Positions 1 to 9,347 of a stretch of DNA of 64,000 nt are shown one piece after another. The first letter of the stretch is position 1; each line of letters opens with the position of its first letter. The notes below the pieces were generated by a model that saw only the letters and a list, made by a program, of their open reading frames with translations, made no database searches and had not been told where the DNA came from. The translations under genes were made by a program, and so were the position numbers. The DNA comes from DATJLY01 sp963773665 (lineage in GTDB: Bacteria; Pseudomonadota; Alphaproteobacteria; ATCC43930; CGMCC-115725), in NCBI GenBank assembly GCA_963773665.1, contig CAVZBZ010000003.1, positions 248,001-312,000 of the forward strand. The letters run 5' to 3'.

Positions 1-173
1 AGCATCGCCACCATGTCGGAGTAGCCGATGAGACCGTGCTGGGCATCGATCACCAGCGAGTCCCAGCCGAGATGGGCCATCAGCTCGGCCGAGAAGCCGC
101 TCGGTATGGCGCACCAGCCGTTGAGCACCGTGCCGCCGGCCGCCCAGATCTGCTTGACCCGATTTTCGCGCAT
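1..173 (-). CDS. HpcH/HpaI-family aldolase, N-terminal part only
   Basis: A reverse-strand frame begins with ATG at 173 and runs off the left edge of the window, giving 57 codons. It starts MRENRVKQIWAAGG and continues through LMAHLGWDSLVIDAQHG. That is the N-terminal strand and phosphate/metal-side region typical of class II pyruvate aldolases of the HpcH/HpaI type (2-keto-3-deoxy-rhamnonate or 4-hydroxy-2-oxoheptanedioate aldolases, usually 250-270 residues). Such enzymes cleave 2-keto-4-hydroxy acids to pyruvate plus an aldehyde in sugar-acid or aromatic catabolism. The catalytic residues lie outside the window, so the substrate cannot be named. Confidence 0.8.
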   Translation of the reverse strand, partial: MRENRVKQIWAAGGTVLNGWCAIPSGFSAELMAHLGWDSLVIDAQHGLIGYSDMVAM

Positions 174-324
174 GGCTCAGACGGAAAACTGCCAAAGGCC
201 CACACTGCGCCGCCCTCTGGACAAACGCACGGGCCTATGCCGTGAACCTGAAGCTGTGAAGGTGAGCGCCCCTTTGGCACGAGCGGCGAAGATGCCGCTC
301 GTGCCGCGATCGGGGGCTCTCAAA

Positions 325-736
325 TCATTTTACCTTGACGATCGTGCCGGTGCGGGGTCCGCACTCGCCGGCCCAGCTCGCCGAGCCGGCACTGCCGTTC
401 AGCTTGCCGGTGACGTGGAAATTCTGCCAACTGACGGAGGCCGATCCGTCGGCTCCAACCGCACCGCTGAGGGGCGACGAATTGGACGCCTTGCCCGACA
501 CGACGGCGCCATCCGCCGTGCGGTGCAGATCGCCCACCACTTTGCCATCGGCAACGGTGAAGGGAATACGGATCGCCGGGCAGGTATATTGGCCTTCGGA
601 CCCGATCGCGCCGCCAGCCGGCGGTGCATCGAGGACCCAATTGCCGTCGTACGGGCCGGCCGCATACGCCGGCACCACATAGGCCATGGCAACAACTGCG
701 GCGATGCTAGTCAGAAGCGGCAAGACTTCGCGCCAT
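325..736 (-). CDS. Small secreted protein of unknown function (frameshift at the start codon region)
   Basis: I do not recognise this family. The continuous frame (325-723, TTG start) encodes about 132 residues with a signal peptide ending PAYAAGP and a beta-rich mature part ending GPRTGTIVKVK; its cysteines (YTC, GECGP) could form a disulfide. The TTG start has no ribosome binding site. An ATG at 736, preceded by an AAGGGAG-like site, reads MARS. It joins perfectly to LPLLTSIAAVV if one extra base at 724 is removed, giving an ideal signal peptide. I therefore take 736 as the probable true start, with a one-base insertion (sequencing error or mutation). No partner gene is evident. Confidence 0.6.
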
Positions 737-1068
737 CGGTGAAATCTCCCTTATTGTGCTCAGTCCGCTGGAGGCGTGGTTTGGAAGACTTCGGAAAGAA
801 CCCCCCAATCGCATCGGTCCCCCAAACGCGAGAATTGCACTGAAAGAGGCCGATGTCAATAATGCGTAAATCTTTATTGCCGGCCTTGCAACCATTGATA
901 TCGTTGCGGAATCCGGCTCTTCGGCGCACGCTGAGAGGCTCCGCCGAAACGGCCCGTCGGGCAGCCGTGCTTGAGCGGTGAAAGCGCGCTGTGATATCGT
1001 TAACGTGCGACTCGGGATGAGACTAGGGAAACGGGGGCACGCGAAAATGGCGGTCGGGCTCTGAACGC
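737..1068. other. Intergenic region between divergent genes
   Basis: About 330 bases separate the leftward secreted-protein gene from the rightward patatin gene, so promoters for both should lie here. The stretch around 845-905 is more AT-rich than the flanks. I could not pick out a convincing -35/-10 pair or operator and saw no RNA gene. Confidence 0.4.
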
Positions 1069-2820
1069 ATGTCGCGTGAAACGGTCGAGACTCAATGGGT
1101 CGCGCTTATCTCGAAAGTCGCGCCGTTTTCCTATTTGGCGGAAGAACAACTCGCCGAAATCGCTGACAGTTTTACTTGGTTCACGGCGCTCGGCGGCAAG
1201 ACTCTGATCCGGCAGGGCGATCCCTCCGACGAGCTGTTCATCATCGTGAGCGGCGGGCTCGGCGTCTACGTCGAGAGCGACGCCGGGGGCGAGCGCTTCG
1301 TCGGGCGAATCGGCGCGGGCGAAACCGTCGGCGAGATGGGCCTCATCAGCGGCGAGCCGCGCTCGGCGACCGTGCGCTGCCTCAGGGACGCCGAGGTGCT
1401 GGCGATCGCCAAGAAGGAATGGGACGCCTTCGCCGAACGGCATCCGGCCGCGCTCCTCGCCATCACGCAGACCCTGATCAGCCAACTCCGCGCGGCGCAA
1501 AGCGACCGGCAGCCGAAGTCGTTCGAGCGTTCGCTCTCGATCATCCCGAGCGATCCGGAGCTCGACGTCGATTCGTTCGCGAAGAAGCTCGTCGCCAATC
1601 TCGCGAAATACCATTCGGTCGTGTGCGTCACGCGCCAGATCGCGATGGGCCGGTCGCTCGACTGGTTCCGCGAGCTGGAGGCGGGGCACAATCTCGTCGT
1701 CTACGTCGCCGAGCCGGGCCCCACGCCGTGGACGCAATTGTGCCTGCGGCAGGCCGATTCGCTGCTCCTGGTGGCGCGCGGCGGCCAATCGCCGCAACCG
1801 TTCGAGGCGCTCCGCTTCGACAGCACGCCCGAGACGATCCGGCCGGTCGATCTTGCGCTCGTCTGGGAGAAGGACGCCGCGATCAAGGGCACCGCGGGCT
1901 GGCTCGCGCTGCACGAAGTCAAGATGCACCACCACATCCGCAGCGACGCCGACATCGAGCGCCTGGCGCGGATGATGACCGGCCGTGCGATCGGGCTCGT
2001 TCTGGCCGGCGGCGGCGCGCGCGGCGTCGCGCATTACGGCATCATCTGGGCGCTCCGCGAGCATGGCGTTCCGATCGACATCGTCGGCGGCACGAGCATC
2101 GGCTCGATCGTCGCGGGCATGGTGGCCGGCGAGTGGACGCGCGAGAAGATGCTGCAGTGCTACGAGGACACCTTCAGCGGCCGCAGCCCGCTCACCGATT
2201 TCACCATTCCCACCGTGGCACTCCTTTCCGGGCGGCGCATCGGGCAATGGCTCGAGAAATGGTTCGGCGGACTGGACATCGAGGACCTGCCGCTGGGGTT
2301 CTTCTGTCTCTCGGCCAACCTGACGAAGGGCGGTCCGGCGATTCACGACCACGGCAGGCTTGCGACCTGGATCCGCGCCTCGATCTCGATTCCCGGGATA
2401 TTTCCGCCGCTCATCGACAATGGCGAGATCTATGTCGACGGCGGCATCATCAACAACATGCCGGTCAACGTGATGCGCCAGATCGGCCGCGGGCCCATCA
2501 TCGCTGTCAACATCCATTCCGACACGCCCTTCACCGCGAGCAAGGAACCGAAGTCGCGCGTCTTCGGCTGGCGCTCGGCGCCGCAAGGCCCTTCGATCTT
2601 CCAGGTGCTGTGGCGGGTCGCGACCATCAACGCGGCGGCGACCTACGGCTCGGCGCGGTTCAAGCCGGACGTGCTGCTGAAGCCAACTCTCGGCGCGATC
2701 GGCCTCCTCGACTGGCGCGGTCTCGGCAAGACCATGGAAGACTCCTACCAGTATGCGATCGCGCATATGGACGAGATCAAGAGTGCGCTCGACGCCACGC
2801 AGCCGACGCGAAACTGGTAG
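1069..2820 (+). CDS. Cyclic-nucleotide-binding patatin-like phospholipase (NTE/RssA type)
   Basis: This 583-residue protein has an N-terminal cNMP-binding domain (about residues 15-135) with the phosphate-cassette pattern GETVGEMGLISGEPRSATV. A linker follows, then a patatin domain from about residue 305. Visible patatin signatures are the oxyanion loop GLVLAGGGARG, the nucleophile elbow GTSIG with Ser343, and the catalytic DGG with Asp457. The order matches bacterial neuropathy-target-esterase-like lysophospholipases, in which the nucleotide domain is thought to gate lipase activity at a membrane. No signal peptide is seen. It begins a three-gene run (six bases to the next gene). A cyclase able to make the ligand lies at 34844-36856. 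Confidence 0.9.
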   Translation: MSRETVETQWVALISKVAPFSYLAEEQLAEIADSFTWFTALGGKTLIRQGDPSDELFIIVSGGLGVYVESDAGGERFVGRIGAGETVGEMGLISGEPRSATVRCLRDAEVLAIAKKEWDAFAERHPAALLAITQTLISQLRAAQSDRQPKSFERSLSIIPSDPELDVDSFAKKLVANLAKYHSVVCVTRQIAMGRSLDWFRELEAGHNLVVYVAEPGPTPWTQLCLRQADSLLLVARGGQSPQPFEALRFDSTPETIRPVDLALVWEKDAAIKGTAGWLALHEVKMHHHIRSDADIERLARMMTGRAIGLVLAGGGARGVAHYGIIWALREHGVPIDIVGGTSIGSIVAGMVAGEWTREKMLQCYEDTFSGRSPLTDFTIPTVALLSGRRIGQWLEKWFGGLDIEDLPLGFFCLSANLTKGGPAIHDHGRLATWIRASISIPGIFPPLIDNGEIYVDGGIINNMPVNVMRQIGRGPIIAVNIHSDTPFTASKEPKSRVFGWRSAPQGPSIFQVLWRVATINAAATYGSARFKPDVLLKPTLGAIGLLDWRGLGKTMEDSYQYAIAHMDEIKSALDATQPTRNW

Positions 2821-2826
2821 GGGGCG

Positions 2827-3366
2827 ATGCAAGCGGTCGCGCTCGTGTCGATTCTGTGCCGCGATCGGATCGGCCTCGTCGCTGCCATCGCCGACCATAT
2901 GTTCACGCAGGGCATCAACCTGCGCGACACGACCTTCGCCGTGCTCGGCAAGGGCGCCGAGTTCACCGCGATCTGCGAATTGCCGGCCGGACTTGCGCCG
3001 GAAAATCTCGAGCAGGGCCTGCAAAATCTCGCCGAGCTCGACCGCGCCGAGGTGCGCGTCGTGGCCTATCCGTTCGACCCGGTGCCGGGCCCGACCGGCC
3101 GGATCACCCATCGGGTCGAGGTCGAGGGCGGCGACCAGCTCGGCCTCATCGCGCGGCTTGCCGAAATCTTTGCGCAGTCCGGTGCCAACATCGTCAGGCT
3201 CGATGCGCAGAAGCTGCCCGAGACCGAAGGCGGCCGCTATGTCACGCGATTTCTCGTATGGCTGCCGCCGGCGCGCGCCGCCTATTGCCTCGCTGCCGTC
3301 GCCAACACGGCCGGCAGCATGGGGCTCGTCAGCCGCGCGGAAAGTCTCGCAGGCGGGTCGCCATGA
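2827..3366 (+). CDS. ACT-domain protein, GcvR-like
   Basis: The 179-residue product contains two ACT-type repeats. The first starts at the N-terminus (ALVSILCRDRIGLVAAIADH) and the second begins near residue 98 (HRVEVEGGDQLGLIARLAEI). This tandem arrangement is that of the glycine-cleavage repressor GcvR and related amino-acid-sensing regulators. No catalytic or DNA-binding domain is present, so it probably acts by ligand-dependent protein contacts. It follows the patatin gene by six bases and overlaps the next start as ATGA, implying translational coupling with the Sir2 gene. The ligand and regulated target are not evident. Confidence 0.8.
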   Translation: MQAVALVSILCRDRIGLVAAIADHMFTQGINLRDTTFAVLGKGAEFTAICELPAGLAPENLEQGLQNLAELDRAEVRVVAYPFDPVPGPTGRITHRVEVEGGDQLGLIARLAEIFAQSGANIVRLDAQKLPETEGGRYVTRFLVWLPPARAAYCLAAVANTAGSMGLVSRAESLAGGSP

Positions 3367-4136
3367 CGGACGAGGCCCATGCCGCATCCGCCGATTCGGT
3401 CGAGGCGCTGGCGCGCCTCATCGCGGTAGCGCGCCGGGCCGTTGTTTTCACCGGCGCCGGAATCAGCACCGAGTCCGGCATTCCCGATTTCCGCAGTCCG
3501 GGCGGGCTTTGGACCAAGCAGGTGCCGATCGACTATGACAGCTTTCTCGCCTCGGAAACGGTGCGGTGCGAAGCGTGGCGCCGCCAATTCGAGAGTGACG
3601 CGCTCTTTCGCCGCGCCCAGCCGAACCGCGGCCACCGCGCGGTGGCCGAGCTCGTGCGGCGCGGCAAGGTCGAGACAATCATCACGCAGAACATCGACGG
3701 CCTGCACCAGGCGGCCGGCATCGCTCCGGCGCAGGTCGTCGAGCTGCATGGCAATACCACCTACGCGCACTGCCTCGATTGCGCCGAACGCTACGAGATC
3801 GCGGACCTGCGGGCGCAATTCGAGGCGGACGGCATGGCACCCCGCTGCGGCCGGTGCGGCGGGCTCGTCAAGACGGCGACCATCTCGTTCGGCCAGGCCA
3901 TGCCGGCCGAGGCGATGCTGCGCGCTGAAGCCGCGACGCGGGCCGCCGACCTGTTCATCGCGATCGGATCCTCGCTCGTCGTCTATCCGGCGGCATCCTT
4001 TCCGGAAACGGCAAAGCGCATGGGCGCGGCGCTGGCGATCGTGAACCGCGATCCGACCCATCTCGATCCCCTTGCCGACGCCGTCGTGCGCCTGCCGATC
4101 GGGGAGGCGCTGGGCCACGCGGTGGGGGTCGATTGA
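3363..4136 (+). CDS. NAD-dependent protein deacylase, Sir2 family
   Basis: The start is the ATG at 3363, which overlaps the upstream stop. The 257-residue product has all the sirtuin landmarks: the NAD pocket GAGISTESGIPDFRS near the N-terminus, TQNIDGLHQ, the catalytic His in VELHGNT, a zinc site made of CLDC and CGRC, and the GSSLVVYPAA adenosine-side loop. It should remove acyl groups from lysine using NAD, giving nicotinamide and O-acyl-ADP-ribose in the cytoplasm. Coupling to an ACT protein and a lipase is unusual and may link acylation state to amino-acid or lipid metabolism; that link is inference. Confidence 0.93.
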   Translation: MTDEAHAASADSVEALARLIAVARRAVVFTGAGISTESGIPDFRSPGGLWTKQVPIDYDSFLASETVRCEAWRRQFESDALFRRAQPNRGHRAVAELVRRGKVETIITQNIDGLHQAAGIAPAQVVELHGNTTYAHCLDCAERYEIADLRAQFEADGMAPRCGRCGGLVKTATISFGQAMPAEAMLRAEAATRAADLFIAIGSSLVVYPAASFPETAKRMGAALAIVNRDPTHLDPLADAVVRLPIGEALGHAVGVD

Positions 4137-4139
4137 GGC

Positions 4140-4157
4140 CGCCGCAGCAATGCGGCG
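4140..4157. terminator. Possible weak stem-loop after the Sir2 gene
   Basis: Three bases after the Sir2 stop lies a perfect 6-bp stem (CGCCGC / GCGGCG) around a 6-base loop. There is no T-run, so intrinsic termination is doubtful, but the hairpin separates the Sir2 run from the redox operon that starts at 4270. Confidence 0.3.
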
Positions 4158-4269
4158 AAACCGCGCCCAAGCGAGGAACGCTATTGTCTAAGCTGCCGAT
4201 CTGGTATTGCATGACGACAAGCGGCGCGCAAAGCTGCGGGGGCGCCGCGGGGAAATTCGCGGGGGGTAA

Positions 4270-6661
4270 GTGGCCGTAGATTTTTCGATCGCGATCGTCG
4301 GGTCGGGTCCCGCCGGCTTGAGCGCGGCTGCGCGCGCCGCCAAGAACGGGCGAACGCACATCCTGCTCGAGCGGACCGGTCACACCAACGACACGATTTT
4401 CAAGTATCAGAAGCACAAGCACGTGATGGCGACGCCCGAGTTCCTGCCCCTGCGCAGCGAACTGGGCTTCACGGAAAGCGCGCGCGAGGAGGTGATCGAC
4501 GCCTGGACGAAGGGTGTCGAAGGCGCCAAGGCCAACATTCGCCTCAACGCCGAAGTCACCTCGATCAAGGGCGAGCGCGGCAATTTCGCGATCGGCCTTG
4601 CCGGCGGCGAGACGCTCACCGCCGAGCATGTCGTGCTGTCGATCGGGGTCCAGGGCAATCTGCGCAAGCTTGGCATTCCCGGCGCGGAGCAGCCGTTCGT
4701 TCAGTACCAGCTCGACGATCCCGACGAATATCACGGCGAGGAGATCATCGTCATCGGCACCGGCGACGCCGGGATCGAGAACGCGCTCGCGCTCGCCGCC
4801 AACAACAACGTCACGATCATCAATCGCGTCGCCGACTACCCGTACGCGAAGCCGGCCAATGCCGCCCTGATCCAGGCCGCGATCAACAAGGGGAACATCA
4901 CCGCCTTCATCAATTCCGAGCCCAAGGCGGTCGAGCCGGGGGCGCTCGTGATCGACACCCAGGACGGCGAAGCGCGCGTCAAGTGCAACCGCATCATCGC
5001 TCGCATCGGCGCGCTGCCGCCGCGCAAGTTCGTCGAGTTCCTGCGGCATCAAGTTCCCGAGCGACAGCCCGACGGCCTATCCGCACGTCTCCGACACGTA
5101 CGAGTCCGAGATTCCGGGCCTCTATATCATCGGCGCGCTCGCGGGCTATCCGCTCATCAAGCACTGCCTCAACCAGGGCTACGAGGTGGTGGAGTACATC
5201 CTCGGCAACAACATTCCGCCGGCCGACGAGCCGCTGCTCCAGGACAAGCTGAACCAGGCGCGCGTCGCCATGTCGGTGACCGAGCTGGTGACGGCGATCC
5301 GCGAGCGGCTGCCGCTCTACCGCTCGCTCACCTCGCTGCAGATCCGCGAGTTCCTGCTGCATTCCGATCTTCATTCGAAGCTGCCGGGCGAGGTGGTGTT
5401 CAAGCGGAACGATTACACGAATTCGCTCTTTTCGGTGCTCGACGGCGAGGTCGGCGTCCAGATCAACCCGGAAAATCCCGCCGAGATGGTGAAGCTCGGG
5501 CGCGGCCAATTCTTCGGCGAGATGGGCCTCATCTCGGGGCGCCGCCGCACCGCGACCACGGTCGCGACCGAGCCCGCGCTGCTCCTCGAAGTGGACCGCA
5601 ACACGATGGTGAAGCTGGTCCGCTCGGTGCCCGAGATCAAACAGGTGATCGACCGCGACGCGGTCATCCGGCAGATCAAGACCTATCTCGCACCCGGCAT
5701 CGACGAGCAGCACATGCACGAGGTGCTCGCCAGCGCCAAGGTGGTCGAGTTCAAGCCGAACGACACGCTGATCGAAGAGGGCGGCGAGGACGATCAGGTC
5801 TATATCATCCGCAAGGGCTCGGTGACGGTCTCGCGCAAGATCGGCACCAAGGACATCGTGCTGAGCTATCTCCCGGCCGGCAATTACGTCGGCGAGATGG
5901 CGATGCTGACCAAGTCGAAGCGCTCGGCCACGGTGCGCGCCGCCGTCGCCTGCGAGGCGATCCGAATCGACAGCGCCGCCTTCCGCGCGCTCCTCGATCA
6001 TGCGCCCGAGCTGCGCCGGCAGGTCGAGGACCGGCTCGAGCACCGCATGATGGAGCAGCACCGGATGGAGCTCGGCGTGCCGCAGGGCGGCCTCATCGAG
6101 TTCCTGATCCGGCAGGGGCTCGGCGAGGCGACCGACGTGCTGCTGATCGACGAATCGCTGTGCGTGCGCTGCGATAATTGCGAGAAGGCCTGCGCCGAGA
6201 CGCATCACGGCGTGAGCCGACTGAACCGCGAGGCAGGGCCGACCTTCAATACGACCCACGTGCCCACCTCGTGCCGCCACTGCGAGCATCCGCATTGCAT
6301 GAAGGACTGTCCGGCGGACGCGATCCACCGCGCGCCCAACGGCGAGGTCTTCATCGACGACAAATGCATCGGCTGCGGCAACTGCGAGCGCAACTGTCCC
6401 TACGGCGTCATCCAGATGGCGGCCGTGCCGGCGGAAAAGCCGAGCCTCCTCTCCTGGCTCCTGTTCGGCCGCGGCGCGGGGCCCGGCGAGGACAAGTCGC
6501 CCGACGCACTCGCCAGGCGCACCGGCGGCAAGCACGCGGTCAAGTGCGACATGTGCAAGGGCATCGAGGGCGGGCCGTCCTGCGTCAGGGCTTGTCCCAC
6601 CGGCGCCGCGATCCGCGTCAATCCGGAGCAGTTCATCGGCGTCATCCGGGGAGGCGCGTGA
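4270..6661 (+). CDS. Flavin oxidoreductase fused to two cNMP-binding domains and a 4x[4Fe-4S] ferredoxin module (frameshifted as read)
   Basis: A GTG start at 4270 follows a GGGGGG stretch. The frame changes by one extra base near 5038-5042; with it removed, one protein of about 796 residues results. Domain order: an FAD/NAD(P) oxidoreductase like thioredoxin reductase (GSGPAG at 11-16, GTGDAG near 163) but without the redox CXXC; two cyclic-nucleotide domains (about 375-460 and 475-580, cassettes FGEMGLISGRRRTATT and VGEMAMLTKSKRSAT); then a DmsB/HybA-like ferredoxin with four cysteine sets (CVRCDNCEKAC, CRHCEHPHCMKDC, CIGCGNCERNC, CDMC...CVRAC). No signal peptide is seen, so it is cytoplasmic. 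It probably passes electrons from NAD(P)H to the membrane cytochrome encoded next, whose start overlaps its stop, with cNMP control. The partner and direction are inferred. Confidence 0.87.
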
Positions 6662-7551
6662 TGCGGGCGCATGCGCGGGCGGCCGAGGAAGCGGTCGCAC
6701 GTCCGGCGCACGAGGAGGACCGGCACACGCCGTTTCTCCAGTACCGGCGCTTTCTTTTCCTCAAGATCGCGGCCGGGGTCGTGGTCCTGTCGATCGTGCT
6801 CTATCTCGCCGACGTGCCGCTCGGCGAGCGTTACGGCGGCACCTGGGCGGGCTACACGCTCGGCACCGCGGGCGCGCTCCTCATCCTGTGGCTGCTCTGG
6901 TTCGGCTATCGCAAGCGCTCCTACGCGGCGAGCCAGGGCAAGCTCGAAGGATGGCTGTCGGCGCATGTCTATCTCGGTCTCGCGCTCCTCGTCGTCGCGA
7001 CGCTCCATACCGGGTTCCATTTCGGCTGGAACATCCACACCGCGGCCTATGCGCTGATGTGCCTCGTCATTGCGAGCGGCGCCTTCGGCATCTACTGCTA
7101 CGTCCATTATCCGCGCCTGATGACGGATAATCGCGGCGGCATCTCGATGCCGCAGATGCTGGCGCGCATCGCGGTCCTCAACGAGAACCTGCGCATGAGC
7201 GCGATGACGGTCGACGACGCGACGGCACACCTCGTCCGCGATGCGACCGAGCGCACCGAGATCGGCGGCTCGGCCTGGCAGCAGATCACCGGAGAATATC
7301 CCGGCTGCACCACGATGCGGGCGCTTTCCGGCGTCGACGAGATCGCCGCGCGTTGCCCGCCCGAACAACAGGACGCCTATCGCCAGGTCCGCGTGCTGCT
7401 CGACGAGAAGGCCCAGCTTCTCGGGCGCGCGCGGCGCGACCTCAGCTACAAGGCGATCATGGACGTCTGGCTCTATTTTCATGTGCCGCTGTCCTTCGGG
7501 CTGCTGGCGGCGCTTCTCGCCCATGTCGTTTCGGTTTTTTTCCTCTATTGA
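6661..7551 (+). CDS. Polytopic b-type-cytochrome-like membrane protein
   Basis: The ATG at 6661 overlaps the preceding TGA. The 296-residue product has about five membrane helices, near 28-50, 60-82, 97-117, 120-143 and the extreme C-terminus. Histidines recur inside or at the ends of helices (AHVYLGL, LHTGFHFGWNIHT, YVHYP, YFHVPL, LAHVVSVFF), the pattern of helix-bundle b-heme proteins. A soluble loop of about 120 residues lies before the last helix. I do not recognise a named family. Position suggests it takes electrons from the Fe-S protein and passes them to the membrane-anchored decaheme protein encoded next. Heme number and quinone binding cannot be read from sequence. Confidence 0.75.
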   Translation: MRAHARAAEEAVARPAHEEDRHTPFLQYRRFLFLKIAAGVVVLSIVLYLADVPLGERYGGTWAGYTLGTAGALLILWLLWFGYRKRSYAASQGKLEGWLSAHVYLGLALLVVATLHTGFHFGWNIHTAAYALMCLVIASGAFGIYCYVHYPRLMTDNRGGISMPQMLARIAVLNENLRMSAMTVDDATAHLVRDATERTEIGGSAWQQITGEYPGCTTMRALSGVDEIAARCPPEQQDAYRQVRVLLDEKAQLLGRARRDLSYKAIMDVWLYFHVPLSFGLLAALLAHVVSVFFLY

Positions 7552-7626
7552 GGGCGTGTGCCACCACCGAGCCTCCCCGTGAGCATGTTGTGAACGAGCC
7601 GAACATTTCCGCCGAGGTCCGGGCCG

Positions 7627-9321
7627 ATGCAGGTTGAGGTAACCTTCCTCACTCGCCGCGGTCCCGACGCGATCATGCGCCGGTCGCAGACCGTGAGCGG
7701 CGAAGCGATCCGGTTCGGACGCGGCACGGACAACGAGATTCAGCTCTCGGACATCCGCGTCGGATTGCATGCCGCCGTGTTGAGCGAGCGCGAGGGCGGC
7801 CTTTCCATCGAGCGCGCGGCGGACGAGTTCTTGCGCTTCAACGGCTCGAGCGCGGCGAGCGCCACCGTTCGCCCCAACGACAAGATCAGCGTCGGCCCCT
7901 ATGAGATCGTGATGGCCGAGCCGCCGCAGGGTTTCGACGCGGCGCTTACCATCGAGCTGGTGCAGCCGCTGGGCGACGCGCTCGAACGGCTCATGTCGCA
8001 AAGCCGGATCGGCCTCGATCAAGCCGGCTGGAGCCGGCGCCGCTGGTCGTGGCTCCTGTTCGCGCTCTTCGCGATCGTGGGATTGGCGCTGCCGATCGCC
8101 GTCTATCCGTTCGGCAATGTCATCACGTCAAGCAAACAGGTGCCCAGCACCAGCTTCGTTACCTACATCAACCTGTCCTGGAACGCCGGCGACATCTCGA
8201 ACCCGCATCGCTTCTTCGCGCAGGATTGCGGCACCTGCCATCGCGCCGCTTTCTCGAGCGTGCCCGATGCCGCGTGCGTATCCTGCCATGCCAATATCGG
8301 CAATCACCTCGAGGCCGGCGCCGAACTCGGACGCACGCGCCACGACCTCGAGGGCACGCGCTGCGCCGAGTGCCACGAGGAACACCGCGGCGTCCACGCG
8401 CTCGTCATCAGGGCCGAGGCGCTGTGCGTCGACTGTCATGCCAACCTCACCGATACGGCCCCCAAGGCCGGCATCGAGAATGTGAGCAGCTTTCCCGCCG
8501 GCCATCCGCAGTTCCGCGCGACCGTCGTCGCCGACGCCGCTGTGCCGCGCTTCGCGCGCGTGCCGCTCGACGCGAAGGCGCCGCCGCAGGATCGCTCCAA
8601 TCTCGTCTTCTCGCATGCGGCGCACCTGATCGAGACCGGGTTCCTGACGCCGCAGGGGCACAAGGTCATGGTGTGTGCCGATTGCCACGTGCCGGAGCCG
8701 AGCGGGCAGGGGTTCCAGCCGATCACGTTCGAGGGTCAGTGCCATTCCTGCCACGACCTCAAGTTCGACGCCGATCTGCCGTGGCGCGAGGTGCCGCATG
8801 GCGACGCCGCCGGCGTCACCGCCGCCGTCCAGGATTTCTACGCGCGCATGGCGCTTGAAGGCGGCGTGCAGGATCCGGACGCACCCGCCTTCGTGCGGCG
8901 GCCCGTCGGAACGCCCGAGACCCCGACCGAGACCGAGCGCCGCGATGCGCTGAGTTGGGCGCAAGCGCGCGCGAAGGACGCCATGGGCATCATCTTCGAC
9001 CCGAAGCGCGGCTGCAGCTATTGCCACGTCACCGGGCAGAGCGGCGGCAATTTCACGGTGGCGCCGGTGGTGCTGCTGACCCGTCTTCTGCCCGAAGCGC
9101 GGTTCGACCACGCCAAGCATCAGGCGCTTGACTGCGGCGACTGCCATGATTCGCGCCATTCCGAGAAGAGTGCCAACGTCCTCGTGCCCGGCATCGAAGA
9201 GTGCGTTTCCTGCCACGGCTCCGAGCGCGCCACCCTCAAGGCCCAGTCCACCTGCACCTCGTGCCACATCTTTCATCGTCCGGAGTTCGGCAAGATGAAG
9301 ACTGCGAACGCCGCCCAATGA
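7627..9321 (+). CDS. FHA-like domain / transmembrane / decaheme cytochrome c fusion
   Basis: This 564-residue protein has three parts. Residues about 20-110 resemble an FHA domain (RFGRGTDNEIQLSD, a conserved His in VGLHAAV, FNGSS, NDKISVGPY), but the usual phosphothreonine-contacting Ser is replaced (VGLH). A single helix at about 140-160 follows the positive stretch RRRW, predicting cytoplasm-in topology. From residue 201 to 545 there are ten CXXCH motifs (CGTCH, CVSCH, CAECH, CVDCH, CADCH, CHSCH, CSYCH, CGDCH, CVSCH, CTSCH), so the hemes should be periplasmic. It looks like an inner-membrane electron carrier with a cytoplasmic sensing or docking head. I know of no described protein with this exact architecture. 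Confidence 0.9.
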   Translation: MQVEVTFLTRRGPDAIMRRSQTVSGEAIRFGRGTDNEIQLSDIRVGLHAAVLSEREGGLSIERAADEFLRFNGSSAASATVRPNDKISVGPYEIVMAEPPQGFDAALTIELVQPLGDALERLMSQSRIGLDQAGWSRRRWSWLLFALFAIVGLALPIAVYPFGNVITSSKQVPSTSFVTYINLSWNAGDISNPHRFFAQDCGTCHRAAFSSVPDAACVSCHANIGNHLEAGAELGRTRHDLEGTRCAECHEEHRGVHALVIRAEALCVDCHANLTDTAPKAGIENVSSFPAGHPQFRATVVADAAVPRFARVPLDAKAPPQDRSNLVFSHAAHLIETGFLTPQGHKVMVCADCHVPEPSGQGFQPITFEGQCHSCHDLKFDADLPWREVPHGDAAGVTAAVQDFYARMALEGGVQDPDAPAFVRRPVGTPETPTETERRDALSWAQARAKDAMGIIFDPKRGCSYCHVTGQSGGNFTVAPVVLLTRLLPEARFDHAKHQALDCGDCHDSRHSEKSANVLVPGIEECVSCHGSERATLKAQSTCTSCHIFHRPEFGKMKTANAAQ

Positions 9322-9347
9322 TGCGTCGTGCGCGAGACGGGGGTCCC

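Noticed and set aside
1000..3387. A long open frame on the minus strand opposite the patatin and ACT genes
   Set aside because: It is an antisense shadow of high-GC coding sequence, is rich in Arg and Ala without motifs, and conflicts with clear genes on the plus strand.
4270..5040. Thioredoxin reductase
   Set aside because: FAD and NAD motifs are present, but the redox-active CXXC pair is missing and the protein continues into cNMP and Fe-S domains.
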